NCBI GenBank assembly: GCA_946894095.1
Contig: OX335660.1
Span: 12,033,001-12,097,000 of the forward strand
DNA from: Incurvaria masculella
Taxonomy: Eukaryota; Arthropoda; Insecta; Lepidoptera; Incurvariidae
Direction: 5' to 3'
DNA: 64,000 bases
The notes under the pieces were generated by a model that was given only the letters and a program-made list of their open reading frames with translations, ran no database searches and was not told the DNA's origin. Position 1 is the first letter of the stretch. Each line of letters begins with the position of its first letter. This document shows, in pieces, positions 13,398 through 23,744 of this stretch. The translations under genes were made by a program, and so were the position numbers.

Positions 13398-16300
13398 TAT
13401 GCATTATTAGATTTATAAAATCCCCTTAAAACATTGGGACAGGTAATTTTAGGATATTTCATAATAAATTACATTAGGCCAGAACAATCATATTTGGTGC
13501 ACTGTGTTTATGTAAGATTTGCAGTTTTTATTACATTTTAATTACATAATCGTCGGTAGGTTATTTACCTGCTTAGTAGGCAGTGTGACCACCGGGTGCT
13601 GCCCATGGATTTCTTTCTTGGCCAGCCTTTCCATCACAATCCTGACGGAATGTTCCGAACCGAAGGACACAAGGCAAAAACCTTTGGATTGTCCATTGGT
13701 GCGGTTCTCGAAAAACTTTACGTCCGAAAAGTCTGTCACGCCGACGTCCGCCACCGCGTTGGCAATGTCCTGATCGGTAGCCCACTGAAAACAACATTCA
13801 CAGCATGCCACAATCTTTGCAGAAACCACAGCCTATGATAAATGCATGAAAAAATAAATCATACATGCCTCACATAACCATCCGGGTTTGCAGATTACCA
13901 CTTAATTTCACTAAAGCGCATAAAAATTTTGAGAAGCGGAGTATGAGAGATGCATTTTTATCTCTACTATTCTTTTTGTTCAAGTTACTTATCTCCCTTA
14001 TCAGATGAACTCAAAAAAATTAGTTGCAGTGTTTTCAAATGACGAAATAGATATTAACCAGTGTGCTATTAAAACCGCATTGATTTGTGTCGCTGTGTGT
14101 GGTGCCTAAACTGTGTGTTAGGAAACTTCAGGAAAAAGGAAACAGAACTGATTTTGTACGCTTTTATTTCACTTTCCAACATGTCACAATGACAACTTTT
14201 ATTGTATAAGTAAGCACAATGCTCAAAATAGTATACTGATCAGATGAATTTTACATTGAAAATTTTAAATATTAACCAGTTAAATTAATTTATCTGGGTC
14301 ATACAGTCACATGACTAAGCTGGTAAATATTTTTCAAAAGAGTAAATCCTGCATGAATTATGTTAAGACAATTTGATTTAGGTATTATTTATATCAAACC
14401 ATACAGGCTACATAAATATGTGACCATTTAAACTAAATAATAAATACTCCTAAATTAAATCAAGAACTAGATAAATAAAAAAAAATGAATCAAGACAGTT
14501 AATAACTAAATTAGCAATTAATTATGGGTAATTTCACTGTACCAATGAAAAAAAAACAATGTAAGAACCCACTTGTCTATGTACATTTAAAAGAAATTTT
14601 CTGTATTGTGAAAGACAGCAAAACAGAGTGTTTTAAATTTAACACTTTCATTACAAATAAATGAATAAATTTCATGTTACAATAAATGCATTGCTGCATT
14701 TTCCTATAACAGTTGTGTTTCATATGCATACAAAAGAATAGTGCTATTGGGTTATCTCTGTAAATGATTACAATTTTCAGTCAACTCTAGGTAAGTTTAC
14801 TAATTGAATCTTTCACAATGCATTGCTGTTTTCTTTTTAAAAATACAGATTTAATTAATCTAAAGCGCGTGATAACTTTGTTCAAATCCTCAGAAGTGAG
14901 TTAAAATATCCCTGTGAAAGTATCATGCAAGTATCAAAGGTGAAACATTTTGTCTGATAAATGCAGCCAACATATTTTGCGATACAATGTTGAAATAAAT
15001 ACGTGTAGATCAATTTTTTACTTTAAATTTTTCACACATAATAAACTCTCTACGAGTGGTTGTTGCACATTCATAAAATTGTTATCATTTTTTTATTTCC
15101 GATCACGAGGTATTCAATTGTGACCTATTCATACTTTTTTATGTGAGTGTGCGTGCACAGAGTTCTATAAAGTGCATACACAGACTTACACAATTATGAT
15201 ATACATACTAGAAGACAAAGAGAGAATTATCGAATCAGGGACATTTTCAATTCCTAACTATATAATGAGGGACAAAAAAAACCGATTGTATATTCCATAA
15301 ATAAATTTAAATATCACATATAAATAAAACATGCAATAAACACATTTCAACTCTGCATACAAAGCTATAGTAAACTTTAAATTGCAGATACACCCCTTGT
15401 AGCCAACAGGGACCACATTACCACTATTAAATAACATGTTGCTACTATGCACAGCACAGTTCAGGTAATTTGAACTAGCACATAGATTCATCCATGAATA
15501 TGGCATGGCACCCATCTTTGAGGCATATAATGAGCGATGAGACACAATCAAAGTCTTAACAACAAAACACACAAATCCACATTATATCACAACAAAAACA
15601 TACTTTACCTGGTTGTGCAAAACCTATTTACCTTGGAAAATGCATTAATTTAGATACTAAATAAGTTTTGATTTTTAATTTAACGCATTAGAGATCTTGA
15701 GCCAGGTGTCTATGGATTATGTTAAATTGCTTTGTAAATGATTTAGTTGGATATCTTTATCGTGATAACATACAACCATGCTCTAGACCAATAATTCGTA
15801 AATGAGTCCGGCAAATCCATGATAAATCTCATTAACCATTGAAATATATCTAATATGACAAGGGATTTTACTAAGCGAAAAACACATATATTGTCATAAA
15901 ATTTTAGAATCTTTAATGGTCAATAATATTTATACAGAAATCATACCATATATTAAACAGTCCGCCAAACGTCAGGCTTAGCAGAATATATGTGCCACGG
16001 AATAAAAATACAAACACCTAATCCGCCACTATCTTATTTTTCGCCACTATCAAAGCCTACGAATGCATATTGGATTTGAAGCAAAAATACAAATATTAAG
16101 GAAGTCTTTAATTTTCACAATAAAAGGGTGATGTCCCAAATGATGGCCATTCACCAAAAACGCCCATCCTTAAATTAACCTCAGTGAAATTTACTCATAT
16201 TTGAATGATGCCTTTAATGAAAAACATAAGTTACACCATCGCTATAAATATTCAACCATTGACAAGGTGACATTAACCGATGCAAAAAATGTTGCAACTG

Positions 16301-19300
16301 ATGACAACTTCGCCATTGTTTTCCTTTATTGTTATTTAAGTTATGGTAAATATCAGATCCAGTTATTAGAATAAAACTCGATATTTAGTGGAAACAAGGA
16401 GTTTAATCTAAGTAACTCGTAACACACTGATAAATTCTTACTATACTTTTGGAAAAGCATGCTAGATATTAATTACACTTTAAATTTGCTTGCACTCGTT
16501 GATTGCCAAATAAGTTACAGATCTTGTACTTGGACGGTAATTTTATATCAGCGTTGAGTTAATAAATAAAATTTTAAAATGATGTTTTTCCAAACAAAAT
16601 AGGAATGCAAAAAAAAAATTAAACCAATAAAAGAAACGTTGCAAAGGTATGTTCGCTGCAAATTGCCATGGCAATTTATAATTTTAATTCCGGTACATAA
16701 ATGCTTTATGGTTATATCAAGTTACAAAATTATTATCTAAATCCCAACAATGCTGGGAAATTAGTCGCAGTATTACCAATAAATATATGGATTTGGGTAA
16801 AATCTAGATTTAGGTAACGCTTGATGGTTATACTGTTAATGAAATTGAAAAAAAGTTGTAAGTGTTGTGGAAGTTATGGCAACATCCTTAAATCAGTTTT
16901 GAAGTTAAGTTTCAAGCATAAAAATATGTGTCAGTATCATTAACAATATCAACGCATGTAAAGTCTGTCTAATATGTTAAAAAGTGACGCACTTGGTCCA
17001 TGGTCTAAAAAAGTAGGTTGGTATTTAAACTTTTGCTAGTACATATGTGCACCATAACTGGCACATGTGTCTTGGGTAAATTAACAAGTCTGATGGCTAA
17101 AAAGTGCTGCTGACCACTAGCTAAGTGGTTACACACCCTAAAAACACATTTGGCATGGAGGGGCACTTGCTTACATAGAGACAGACTCCACCTACATGCC
17201 AGTAACTAAACGCCCAAAAGGAAAGAATAAATGCAGTAAAGTTTATGATGGACAGCTATAATACAACCGACACAACTGGAAAGGAAAATCCAATCCATAA
17301 GGTCTTCATTTCCGATAAAAAGCGAGACTCACATCGGATCAAAACAATCAGTCGTCTGGATAGATAAAGGTTTTGGCTGATTTACCCTAACAATTGTGTA
17401 AACAAGTCTATCACGGATTGGTGGAATTGATCGTGCAGAAAAAACATACCTTAATGCCGAACTGTAGTTAGTAGAACATCAAGTAAATAGTAAGTAAAAA
17501 TCTACAACCGAACTAAAAAAACTACAGGTGGTAGAATTACAAAAATCTTGAACCCATTTACAAATAACACCTAACAATAACATCTTATTCTATTTCAGGA
17601 ACAAAATAACAATATTCCTGACTACTAGCAGTATTTTGAAAAACTTAGACCCGAATGAACTCGGTCCTAAAACAATTCCTAAAACCCACTTAAGTGACCT
17701 TTAAAATGTATTCTGAAAAAATTATATCCTCCAAAACTTCTTACTGCAAAGTTTATACCATTTATTTTAAAACCTCAAAAAACAATTTTCGTTCATACAT
17801 TTTTAAAACTATACTTGTGTGACTTTTTTAACAAGCACCAAACATATTTATAGATTAACATAATAGTTTTATATATTCTAAAGGGATATGATTATGGACG
17901 ACAAGCGATAAGAAACATCTTTATTGTCATAACTACTTATAATATTCTATTTGCGATTACCTATAATTAAAAATCAAATATTAAGACGACATGTTATTCT
18001 AGTATCGATATTGCATCAATTAAATCAGCCAAAACCTTCAAAGGAACCACTAACATTGTAAACTTTAAAAGATATTGAAACATGCATACACGCATATTGC
18101 GTGTGAAAACAAGTCAATGCGACTGATTGTTGGTTGTTTAATGAGAAAGGTGCTTCACTACGAGCTCATTATGAAGTATTACTAGATCAGAAAAATGACA
18201 ACAAAATGTCCCGAAATAAGATTGCACCGGGGCACCACAATTGTGTTTAATTTCACAGATATATCACAGTAACATAATAATAGGCTTCTGTGGAAAACAT
18301 TGCAATACACATCAAGTGATAATTTAATTGATTGAGTCTGGAATAATTGAAAAAAAAAATCAAATGTTTACACTTTTTTTATTAGATGAAGTAAACTGAT
18401 ATTTACTGGGTTGCAACAAAAGGATTGGTATAGGATTTCCAAGACGCACGTATTTCTATCAACTAGTTGGGTGGATAGTAGGAAAGTGACTCAAAGGAGC
18501 ATTTTCGAAGTTTGCATTATATTTTTAAAAAAAATTCAACACTTTTCAACCTCTCTCCGCCTTCTTGACCTCTGTTGCATTTTTATTGCTGATAGCAAGA
18601 AATGTATCCACAATTTGAGGTAATTTTTTATATAAAACATTTTATATAGGTATATAAAATCACATTACGTTATATATAGTCATAAAAAATGTTTTTTGGG
18701 CTTTTAGTAGGCATGTAACTTTATTTCTAAGGTGCCTCCGTCTTGGGGACCCCTTCCAAGGATTGACTTCAATGAATCAAATATGGAACTTTAGTTTTAT
18801 CCATGGATGTTTTTAAAATTAATTACCAACATTACAAATTGTATGCTCAATATACCTCAATATAGCCGATTAATCATAAATTGACCTATTCAAAACGAAA
18901 TAACTTATTTATAATTCACAATAGACATGGCATTAATGCTGTTCCGACCCATATAAAGTTGTTTGCACACATAACGCAAAAAGTATTGCACTTTAAGCCA
19001 CGAATTAATAATAAAAGTTTAATATTGTCATATTACTTGCCGCGAAAACAATTTCACAATTTCAGGGTTATTGGTTTTGTTACAATTTATTTAAATACGA
19101 TTTTTATTTAACAGCGCCATCTAACGGTGTAAAACGTCTAATCGGCAATTACAACGAAACCAATAAATCTGAAATTGTGAATATGTTTTCGCTGCAACTA
19201 CTATGGCTATATTTAATATTTTTGACGAATTCGTGCCTTAAAGTGCAATACTTTTTGCGTTCTGTGTAAAAAAAACATTGTATGGGTTGGAACATCCTTA

Positions 19301-20048
19301 ACAATAATTATTTTACATCTGGCAGTCCACTTCACCTAATAATCTGACTATCAAATCTAATAATATATATATAATATCTATAAATCTGACTGAAATTTTT
19401 GTTTCGAGCGTTATTCGATTCACAGGCAATTAAACCAACACTTGCTATTACCAATGTTTCCACTAGCACCCCTTAGTTTAGTTAGAAATTATAAACATTT
19501 TACAATGAGCCTACTACAATATGGACAGTGTACAAACCCAGGTTAGGTTGCCAACGTAGAGCTGGTGCCTGCGACTGTGGTAGCCGCCGTGATGCGGTCC
19601 ATTGTGGTAAGAGTTACCGTTGGTTTCCTCCGGAGGGTGGTCGCGGTCGCGCTGCGGGCGCCCTTCCCCCCGCACCTCACCGCCCTCTTCTTGCTTGACG
19701 GCCGGCGCCGCCAACACGTCGTCGTACAGATCCACGTTTTCTCCACTGAATCCCTCCTGAAATTACCAACCGATCTTTCATCGCTAACCATTTTCGATAA
19801 ATTCGGGTAGGGGTAATTTTGTCATCGAAGCTACTTTTGCCAACAGTAAAATTTGGCTACTTATGCCGCCATCGAATCAGGCTTCAGCTTCTCGAGGAGT
19901 TCACCAGCCAGTTTTATACACTTTCGAATCGGTATTGCAGTGGAGATAACAAGATAACACTTAAATTTGCTTGAATACTCACGGCTTGATTGAAATCAGG
20001 TTCTATGTCGTCGGCATACAGGTCGATGTCGACGCCTCCGTCCGCCAT
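3187..20048 (-). CDS. CPSF6: CPSF6: cleavage factor Im 68-kDa subunit (partial, 3' end outside window)
   Basis: CPSF6 binds the small CFIm subunit (NUDT21) and directs pre-mRNA 3'-end cleavage and poly(A)-site choice in the nucleus. Eleven exons are joined on the minus strand: 20048-19983, 19756-19538, 13784-13569, 9610-9499, 8697-8483, 7634-7368, 6867-6756, 6119-6015, 5279-5176, 4074-3814, 3278-3187. They give 1769 nt (589 aa plus two bases), all in phase with GT/AG borders. Order: N-terminus [17 protein letters not shown] at about 88-167 with RNP2 LYVGNLTW (88-95) and RNP1 KGFCLVSF (129-136); Pro/Gly/His/Gln-rich 180-475; then [20 protein letters not shown] and ISLIKQSKV, the family's signature C-terminal block. 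The RS-like tail is missing, so at least one more exon lies left of position 1. Identification is firm; exact ends of the low-complexity exons rest on splice consensus. Confidence 0.96.
3648..3788 (+). repeat. truncated copy of the GGTTCCGTACC interspersed repeat
   Basis: The 3' half matches copies at 24397, 33022, 47125 and 51401: GTTATAGCGGC, ACGGACGGACGGAC, and a GGGTTCCG...TTTGGGTAC...AACCCC end. A GGGTTCTAATA unit is tripled at 3728-3755. It ends about 25 bp from the donor of CPSF6 exon 10. Confidence 0.75.
3814..4074 (-). CDS. CPSF6: CPSF6 exon 10 (conserved C-terminal block)
   Basis: 87 codons, phase 0/0. Acceptor TCCAG|GGC, donor AAG|GTTTGC. After an Ala/Pro-rich start it holds [20 protein letters not shown] and [17 protein letters not shown], the most conserved part of CPSF6/CPSF7. 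A truncated interspersed repeat ends about 25 bp beyond the donor. Confidence 0.96.
4674..4940 (+). pseudogene. LINE reverse-transcriptase C-terminal remnant
   Basis: Plus-strand translation gives [31 protein letters not shown] and [19 protein letters not shown], then [15 protein letters not shown], the familiar end of CR1/L2-like LINE polyproteins where WNxLP is expected. The Trp codon is now TGA. This is a dead 5'-truncated copy inside a CPSF6 intron, too broken to show as a long open frame. Confidence 0.8.
5176..5279 (-). CDS. CPSF6: CPSF6 exon 9
   Basis: 104 nt, phase 1 to 0. Acceptor ATTACAG|GA, donor CAG|GTATGG. It encodes a [19 protein letters not shown] stretch and ends PYGRPPQ, like the DPYGRPPPY segment of the vertebrate protein. 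Confidence 0.9.
5405..5755 (-). mobile_element. tRNA-derived SINE copy
   Basis: Minus-strand copy of the abundant SINE family described at 61385. Shared landmarks are the GTTCGGAAACGATGTAAAAC block, the CAATAAAAAT segment, a GTTTTTTCCACCC block, and the CATCCATGTTCAGTAAAAAA tail. It lies in a CPSF6 intron next to a LINE RNase H fragment. Confidence 0.7.
5758..5880 (-). pseudogene. LINE RNase H fragment
   Basis: Minus-strand frame reads [20 protein letters not shown] then LAKQAVV, the RNase H active-site region (WIPSHxGxxGNExAD) of jockey/I-type LINEs. The same family occurs at 34700-35257. Only about 40 codons remain. Confidence 0.75.
6015..6119 (-). CDS. CPSF6: CPSF6 exon 8 (APHVNPAFF motif)
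   Basis: 105 nt, phase 1/1. Acceptor GGACAG|GT, donor CCGG|GTACGC. It contains [11 protein letters not shown], which is strictly recognisable in vertebrate CPSF6, then a Gln/Pro-rich tail. Confidence 0.94.
6120..6755. other. CPSF6 intron, no gene
   Basis: AT-rich intron with a TTTA run at 6349-6372. I see nothing coding. A broken tail resembling a LINE 3' UTR near 6360-6480 is possible but not supported by protein. Confidence 0.4.
6756..6867 (-). CDS. CPSF6: CPSF6 exon 7
   Basis: 112 nt, phase 0 to 1. Acceptor ACGCAG|ATG, donor CCAG|GTCAGT. It encodes [19 protein letters not shown] and a [13 protein letters not shown] run, part of the proline-rich region. Confidence 0.9.
7368..7634 (-). CDS. 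CPSF6: CPSF6 exon 6 with tandem HQGPP repeats
   Basis: 89 codons, phase 0/0. Acceptor GTGCAG|TTC, donor CAC|GTACGT. It encodes [20 protein letters not shown] followed by about seven uninterrupted HQGPP pentapeptides. An alternative donor three bases downstream (GTAC|GTTC) is possible but weaker. Confidence 0.88.
7411..7508 (-). repeat. 15-bp coding tandem repeat (HQGPP)n
   Basis: About seven 15-bp units inside CPSF6 exon 6, each encoding HQGPP, with only third-position differences between most units. The 15-bp length keeps the frame, so copy number can vary without a frameshift. Confidence 0.9.
7635..8482. other. CPSF6 intron with AT-rich imperfect inverted segments
   Basis: No coding signal. 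Segments around 8155-8260 and 8355-8440 share GAATCATTCGAA/TTCGAATGAT-type motifs in both orientations, so an old fold-back element is likely. Its ends are not clear. Confidence 0.35.
8483..8697 (-). CDS. CPSF6: CPSF6 exon 5, Pro/His/Gln-rich
   Basis: 215 nt, phase 1 to 0. It encodes [10 protein letters not shown], then two tandem copies of a [14 protein letters not shown] unit. Acceptor GGACAG|AG, donor CAG|GTTGGT. The low-complexity, GC-rich coding sequence stands out sharply from the AT-rich introns. Confidence 0.88.
9499..9610 (-). CDS. CPSF6: CPSF6 exon 4
   Basis: 112 nt, phase 0 to 1. Acceptor TTACAG|GCT, donor GGAG|GTAAGA. It begins [10 protein letters not shown], matching the KQFLSQFEMQS segment after the RRM in the vertebrate protein, then turns proline/glycine-rich. 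Confidence 0.92.
9676..10035. mobile_element. fold-back MITE (CAGAGCCC family), degraded copy
   Basis: Left end CAGAGCCCCTAGGCCC and CACCTAAATTGG. The interior matches copies at 23745 and 37451: GTTAAGCGAACTAA (in either orientation), TTGACAGCTT, TTGAAGAAGTAAAACCACAG and CGTAAACGCCAATT. The right end has drifted. Palindromic structure and three copies support a non-autonomous DNA element. Confidence 0.65.
10036..12030. other. CPSF6 intron 3, repeat-derived, no gene
   Basis: No exon found. 11370-11640 is alignable by eye to 31545-31880 (shared TTTCGGAATAA and TTTTATTTTGTA-GGTAT blocks), and GAAGAAAACTCAAAGCTTA at 11300 recurs at 30568, so the stretch is mostly an unnamed dispersed repeat. Open frames 10815-11102 and 11106-11309 (-) match nothing I know. 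Confidence 0.4.
12066..12176. repeat. imperfect fold-back element
   Basis: AATAAACCCAGACCAT on the left pairs with GATCTGGGTTTATT on the right, with a second internal inverted pair (TATACAATG / CATTGTATAA). It resembles the cleaner element at 12569-12713. Confidence 0.6.
12185..12472 (+). mobile_element. SINE copy
   Basis: Plus-strand copy of the SINE at 61385: GGTGGTAGGATTAAGC, GTGTTTTCCATCCAGTTCAA, GTGACAGTAGGTGTGGTATT, and the tail GTCCAGTTCCATAAAAAA. Confidence 0.75.
12569..12713. repeat. 145-bp fold-back MITE
   Basis: Ends CCCTGTTACTAATATACCCA and its near-complement TGGGTATC...GTAACAGGG form about 30 bp of inverted repeat, with GATCATCCTCT/AGAGGATGATC inside. It is non-coding and short. 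Confidence 0.75.
13339..13396. repeat. (TA)n microsatellite
   Basis: About 29 uninterrupted TA units in CPSF6 intron 2-3 sequence; likely polymorphic. Confidence 0.98.
13569..13784 (-). CDS. CPSF6: CPSF6 exon 3 (most of the RRM)
   Basis: 72 codons, phase 0/0. Acceptor TTTCAG|TGG, donor CAG|GTAAAT. It encodes [11 protein letters not shown] through [19 protein letters not shown] to [13 protein letters not shown], the RRM body that contacts RNA and NUDT21 in the human complex. Confidence 0.97.
13785..19537. other. CPSF6 intron 2 (5.75 kb), AT-rich
   Basis: Lies between RRM exons 2 and 3. Apart from the palindromic element at 18937-19297 I see no exon, RNA gene or recognisable transposon protein. 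Short frames such as 15258-15572 (-) have no recognisable content. Confidence 0.6.
18937..19297. mobile_element. TTAA-flanked palindromic MITE, copy 1
   Basis: Flanked by TTAA at 18933-18936 and 19298-19301. The two halves are long inverted repeats: GTTCCGACCCATA near the left end and TATGGGTTGGAAC near the right, each with GCAAAAAGTATTGCACTTTA (or its complement) and CGCGAAAAC. The centre holds AGCGCCATCTAACGG. A second copy is at 53931-54290. The TTAA target suggests mobilisation by a piggyBac-type transposase; that link is inference. Confidence 0.85.
19538..19756 (-). CDS. CPSF6: CPSF6 exon 2
   Basis: 73 codons, phase 0/0. It starts after TTTCAG and ends TGG|GTTTGT. It carries the acidic NVDLYDDV motif, a charged stretch with ten His/Asn-rich residues, and ends with RNP2 of the RRM (LYVGNLTW). 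Confidence 0.95.
19983..20048 (-). CDS. CPSF6: CPSF6 exon 1 (coding part)
   Basis: The start ATG is at 20048-20046 and the exon encodes 22 residues, [14 protein letters not shown] and onward, matching the CPSF6 N-terminus. The donor is GCC|GTGAGT. It ends in phase 0 and joins exon 2 directly. Confidence 0.93.
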
Positions 20049-20230
20049 TTTACGCACACCACTTCGCCGCCACCTTAACGCACGAGCTATCAGCGACCAA
20101 GTTAGGGAGCGAATGAATGAATTTGGCAAATGGCGTCGTTTCACGAAAGGATATTTATGTTCTGTGTTCGTTCACGACCAGCGCCGGCTATTCAATCTGT
20201 GGTGCCGGCATTAGTGTTGTATTGCTGTGT
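20049..20230 (-). promoter_or_regulatory. CPSF6 5' UTR and probable promoter
   Basis: Upstream of the CPSF6 ATG the sequence is GC-richer than its surroundings. It includes AAGGTGGCGGCGAAGTGG and an AT box (ATAAATATCC, minus strand) about 100 nt before the ATG. No transcription start can be fixed from sequence alone, so extent and function are inferred from position. Confidence 0.4.
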
Positions 20231-20317
20231 TTTAAATATATTTTAGCATCTATTACATATTCAATTACAAAAGTGTAGTGTGCTATTTATTACATATTCA
20301 ATTACAAAAGTGTCGTG
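20231..20317. repeat. short tandem duplication upstream of CPSF6
   Basis: A unit containing TTACATATTCAATTACAAAA and GTGTGCTAT occurs twice, about 36 bp apart (20254-20289 and 20290-20324). It lies just upstream of the presumed promoter. Confidence 0.7.
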
Positions 20318-20725
20318 TGCTATATCGTGATCCGAAAAAAATAACGCTAAATAAAACCATTCAAAACATTTCAGTAAAAATAAATACATGTCTACTTGCA
20401 ACCTTAGATGAAAAAGGAAAGGATAGGGGACTAAAAAAATTTTACGGTCCGTCAAAAATACGCTCAGTCAGCTCATATGCTCTCAGTCGGTGTCAAGTCG
20501 GTGGTTTATGTGTTGTAAAGGCGCAAACAGGGTTGGCACAAGCAAACTGTCAGTTCAAATTGTCAGTTCGATTTTTATTTTTGTTTTCATTTCAGTATTA
20601 TATATTAAACAATTATTTTTTTTAAAAACAATTAGGGCTGCCACAAAAAAATAGTCTACGTACTGTTTATTATTTTTTATAATGTCATTTAGGATGTTTG
20701 TATAATATGTCTTAGTTCTGAGGCT

Positions 20726-21145
20726 GTGATAAAAGGGTACATCCTTGAAAATGGTAAAAATTTTACATGTGACAGACAGCTCGTTTCCATAAAGATTAAA
20801 ATTCTCAAGTCGTTTCTAGGCTCAAATGTCCTTTTGTCATTGAATGAGAAATCATTTCTTCAACCTGCAACATTTAATCTTAGACTCCATCTTCTTAGGG
20901 CTATTATCGAAAAATATGTAAATGTAAAACTTTATCATATACATAAAACCAATCCTGGGATTAAAGCCGCGACAAAAGGACAAAAGCGTAAAAAACTGAA
21001 CCTATTTGAAGGAAATCAAAAAAATTGTAAAAAGAAAGAACTTAGTGGTTTATCAAAATACCATCACACATTTACGGCGAACGGCAATAATCATCAACAG
21101 GTTTTACATAACACTGTACTGACTATTATTTGGACTATTTTTTAG
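20726..21145 (+). CDS. unrecognised 139-aa open frame, possibly transposase-derived
   Basis: The longest unexplained frame in the intergenic region, AT-rich, Lys/Asn-rich and basic in its C-terminal half (KGQKRKKLN, NCKKKELSG). The middle, FLQPATFNLRLHLLRAIIEK then YVNVKLYHIHK, looks like folded protein rather than random sequence, but I cannot assign a family. No splice sites or neighbours support it. It could be the end of a domesticated or dead DNA transposon, or chance. Confidence 0.2.
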   Translation: MIKGYILENGKNFTCDRQLVSIKIKILKSFLGSNVLLSLNEKSFLQPATFNLRLHLLRAIIEKYVNVKLYHIHKTNPGIKAATKGQKRKKLNLFEGNQKNCKKKELSGLSKYHHTFTANGNNHQQVLHNTVLTIIWTIF

Positions 21146-22730
21146 CATTTTAAACGCATTGAACGAAATTTTTAAATGCATAAAATGCAAACATGGACAA
21201 TTCAAAATAATTAATATTATTTGTTTTGCAATGTTTGACCCATACTTGCAATACATTAATGATTCCCTCTTTGTGTTTATTTTATTTTATGATTTCAATA
21301 TTTAGAAATTGTGTATATTCGACTTTATTATTTTTATCCTTAATATCGATGATTTTTACTCAGAAAAACGATGGTTTGAAGAATGATTCCATTAATATTT
21401 TTTTCATTTTCCCGCTTGCAAATTCGCGAAAAGATTATTTGATGCCTTGTTAACTATACAATCATGGTACTACTTGTTCTGACCACTATCACTAAATAGG
21501 AACCTTAATATTTTAATGTACAATACAATATATTGTTATTTATTTTTGTGATCAATTTTGGCAACCCTGCCATTTTCACTTTCATTTTTCATTTAGTTTT
21601 GACGCGCCATTCTGGTCAAAGGGCTAAGCATGCGCGCATCGTTGATGCGTCATGATGGATTAGGATGAATTTTGCACTATATCTACGACCAGATGTCACA
21701 AATGTCACCATCTCTTTTTCTCATGCTATAACTAATTCAATTTAAGGAAATTGTTGTCTCATTTCATTCTTCCGCGATTAGATGAATCTATTTGTCACTT
21801 TTTCGCATGATGCATTTCCTTATACCTTGGTCCTGCTCTATTAACCTTTACGTAGTAGAATTTGGTGTGCATGTAAAAGTATAGGTGTGTAAGTTTTTTT
21901 AAAAATAGGAACGCTTTTAAACTATCGTCAGTATGGAGGTACCGTATCCATTCTTTTTCATCTAAGCTTGCAGCCTGCCAAATAGAACTGAACAGTTCGA
22001 GCCTGCGGGTGAAGCGCAGTGAAGCGAACACGAGAAGTTCTCGTGTTCGCTTTCCTGAGTAGATATTAGTGCTGTTCTCGTATTGGTTTGTGTCAAACAT
22101 TATGTAGAAAAAACGTAGCATATTTTTTTCAACATATAGTTTGACAGAAGCGAACATGAGAACTTCTCGTGTTCGTTTTCATATGTAGACCCCCAGAGCG
22201 CACCACCCTTGGCGCCACGATATGCATTGGCATTTGTGGGTCAAGGTCCAATGTGTGGCGTCTAGGGTGATGCCGTTTGTACAAGTAAAAGTATTACTTT
22301 GTTTATTTTAATGAAAAACTATTTGCTATATAGCTATATAGCTATTTGACTAATTAACAAGAATGTTTGGAAGTGTGATTTATAACCCTTTCTCGATTGA
22401 CAATACATATCAGAAAACTGCTGATATGACTTGTATTCATATATGTTTCAGAAATAAGGCCGTGGTCTGATTTCCGTTGACAGCGATTACGAATATATTC
22501 AATATATTCCATATAATAATTATTATATATAATCAGTACTGGCGAATACTGTAATATTTGCGATAACAAATCGGACCACAAATGTATGTTATTTAACATT
22601 ACAACTTCTGGCTCTCTGGGCTGTAGACTGCGCGAGTCTATCTTTGGATAGCTTAAATAACTAACTTATAAACTTATAAATGAAATAAAATAACCAACTT
22701 ATTAACTGAATAAATGTTCAATAAAATCCT
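21146..22730. other. intergenic, fold-back debris
   Basis: Holds GCGAACACGAGAAGTTCTCG (22023 region), a perfect short palindrome, and a related GAACATGAGAACTTCTCGTG at 22151; a third relative lies at 29150. These are remnants of one fold-back family. A tripled TATAGC run occurs near 22328. No gene seen. Confidence 0.45.
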
Positions 22731-22733
22731 ATA

Positions 22734-22853
22734 GTCGTATTCAGAGTAAACCTGTCAAAACTTAGTACGGAATTAGCATCAGACTAACGAAACAATAACA
22801 TAGTCCGGCAATAACACGCGCCTTAAAGTTAGTCCGCCAACTCTGAATACGAC
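22734..22853. repeat. 120-bp MITE
   Basis: GTCGTATTCAGAGT at 22734-22747 is the exact inverse of ACTCTGAATACGAC at 22840-22853. Short, AT-flanked and non-coding: a miniature inverted-repeat element. Confidence 0.75.
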
Positions 22854-23744
22854 AGATAGTATTTTTCTTGTTTTTTATTGTTGCTTTAGGTATTGTTTTC
22901 CTTCCTTGTCAATCGAATGCATGCGATTGATACGATTATGATATGACACTAGTAACTAGCCCCCTTGATCTAGGGAAAAACCCTATATGCTGGCAATCCT
23001 TCGCTGAGAACTCTGTGTTGCGCCATCTGTTTAATTTATTTTAAATCAATAGTTTGAAAGTAATATTATATTATCTATGCTTGTATGTATCCTAAAGTAA
23101 CTCTGTCTGGTGAGTTTTCACGACGCTTTGACTGAACCAATTTTGATGACTTTCGGTTTAGAGGTAGTATATGGACCTTGAAGAAGGACATAGGTTACCG
23201 TTTGTGGCGAAAATAAGAGCGGATGAAAGTGTGATAATATCCAGGAAATAAATTAGCCCGACATCAGTCCAAAACGTCATTGACCCGAGCGGAGTCGGAT
23301 ACCTCGACTAGTCTGTGATAAAAAAAAAGATAGATTAAAGATAGTAGGGAGGGATCAGGAGTGTTTCCACTGAGGACTAGGAGGGTGATCTTTTTTATGA
23401 TTAAACTGATAATTTCCTTTGAATATGTTTCTCTTTGCTAAGAGGTGCCCGATGAAGATCATGGGTTTCGAACTTTCTCGGAGGTTGCTATGTCGGCCGG
23501 TCAGGTGCTTCTTCACACTACCTACCTTTGTTTGAAGGACCACAGGTAGTTTGGGGGAAATACCAGTGCATTTCACAGTTTGCCGACTATCAATGAAAGA
23601 TTTACAGGATCAGTTAGTTCTAAAACGAGGAATGTCGACAGTGAATGGTTGCATTCCCTATCTGGCGCGTTGAGCAGGGGGCGCAGCCGGACGGAGTAAT
23701 GGCGTTATGCAGCTCCGAAGAGAAATTCTCCGTGGTACATGTTG

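Noticed and set aside
15258..15572. 104-aa minus-strand frame in CPSF6 intron 2 as a nested gene
   Set aside because: Cys/Tyr/Phe-rich translation typical of chance frames in AT-rich DNA; no motif.
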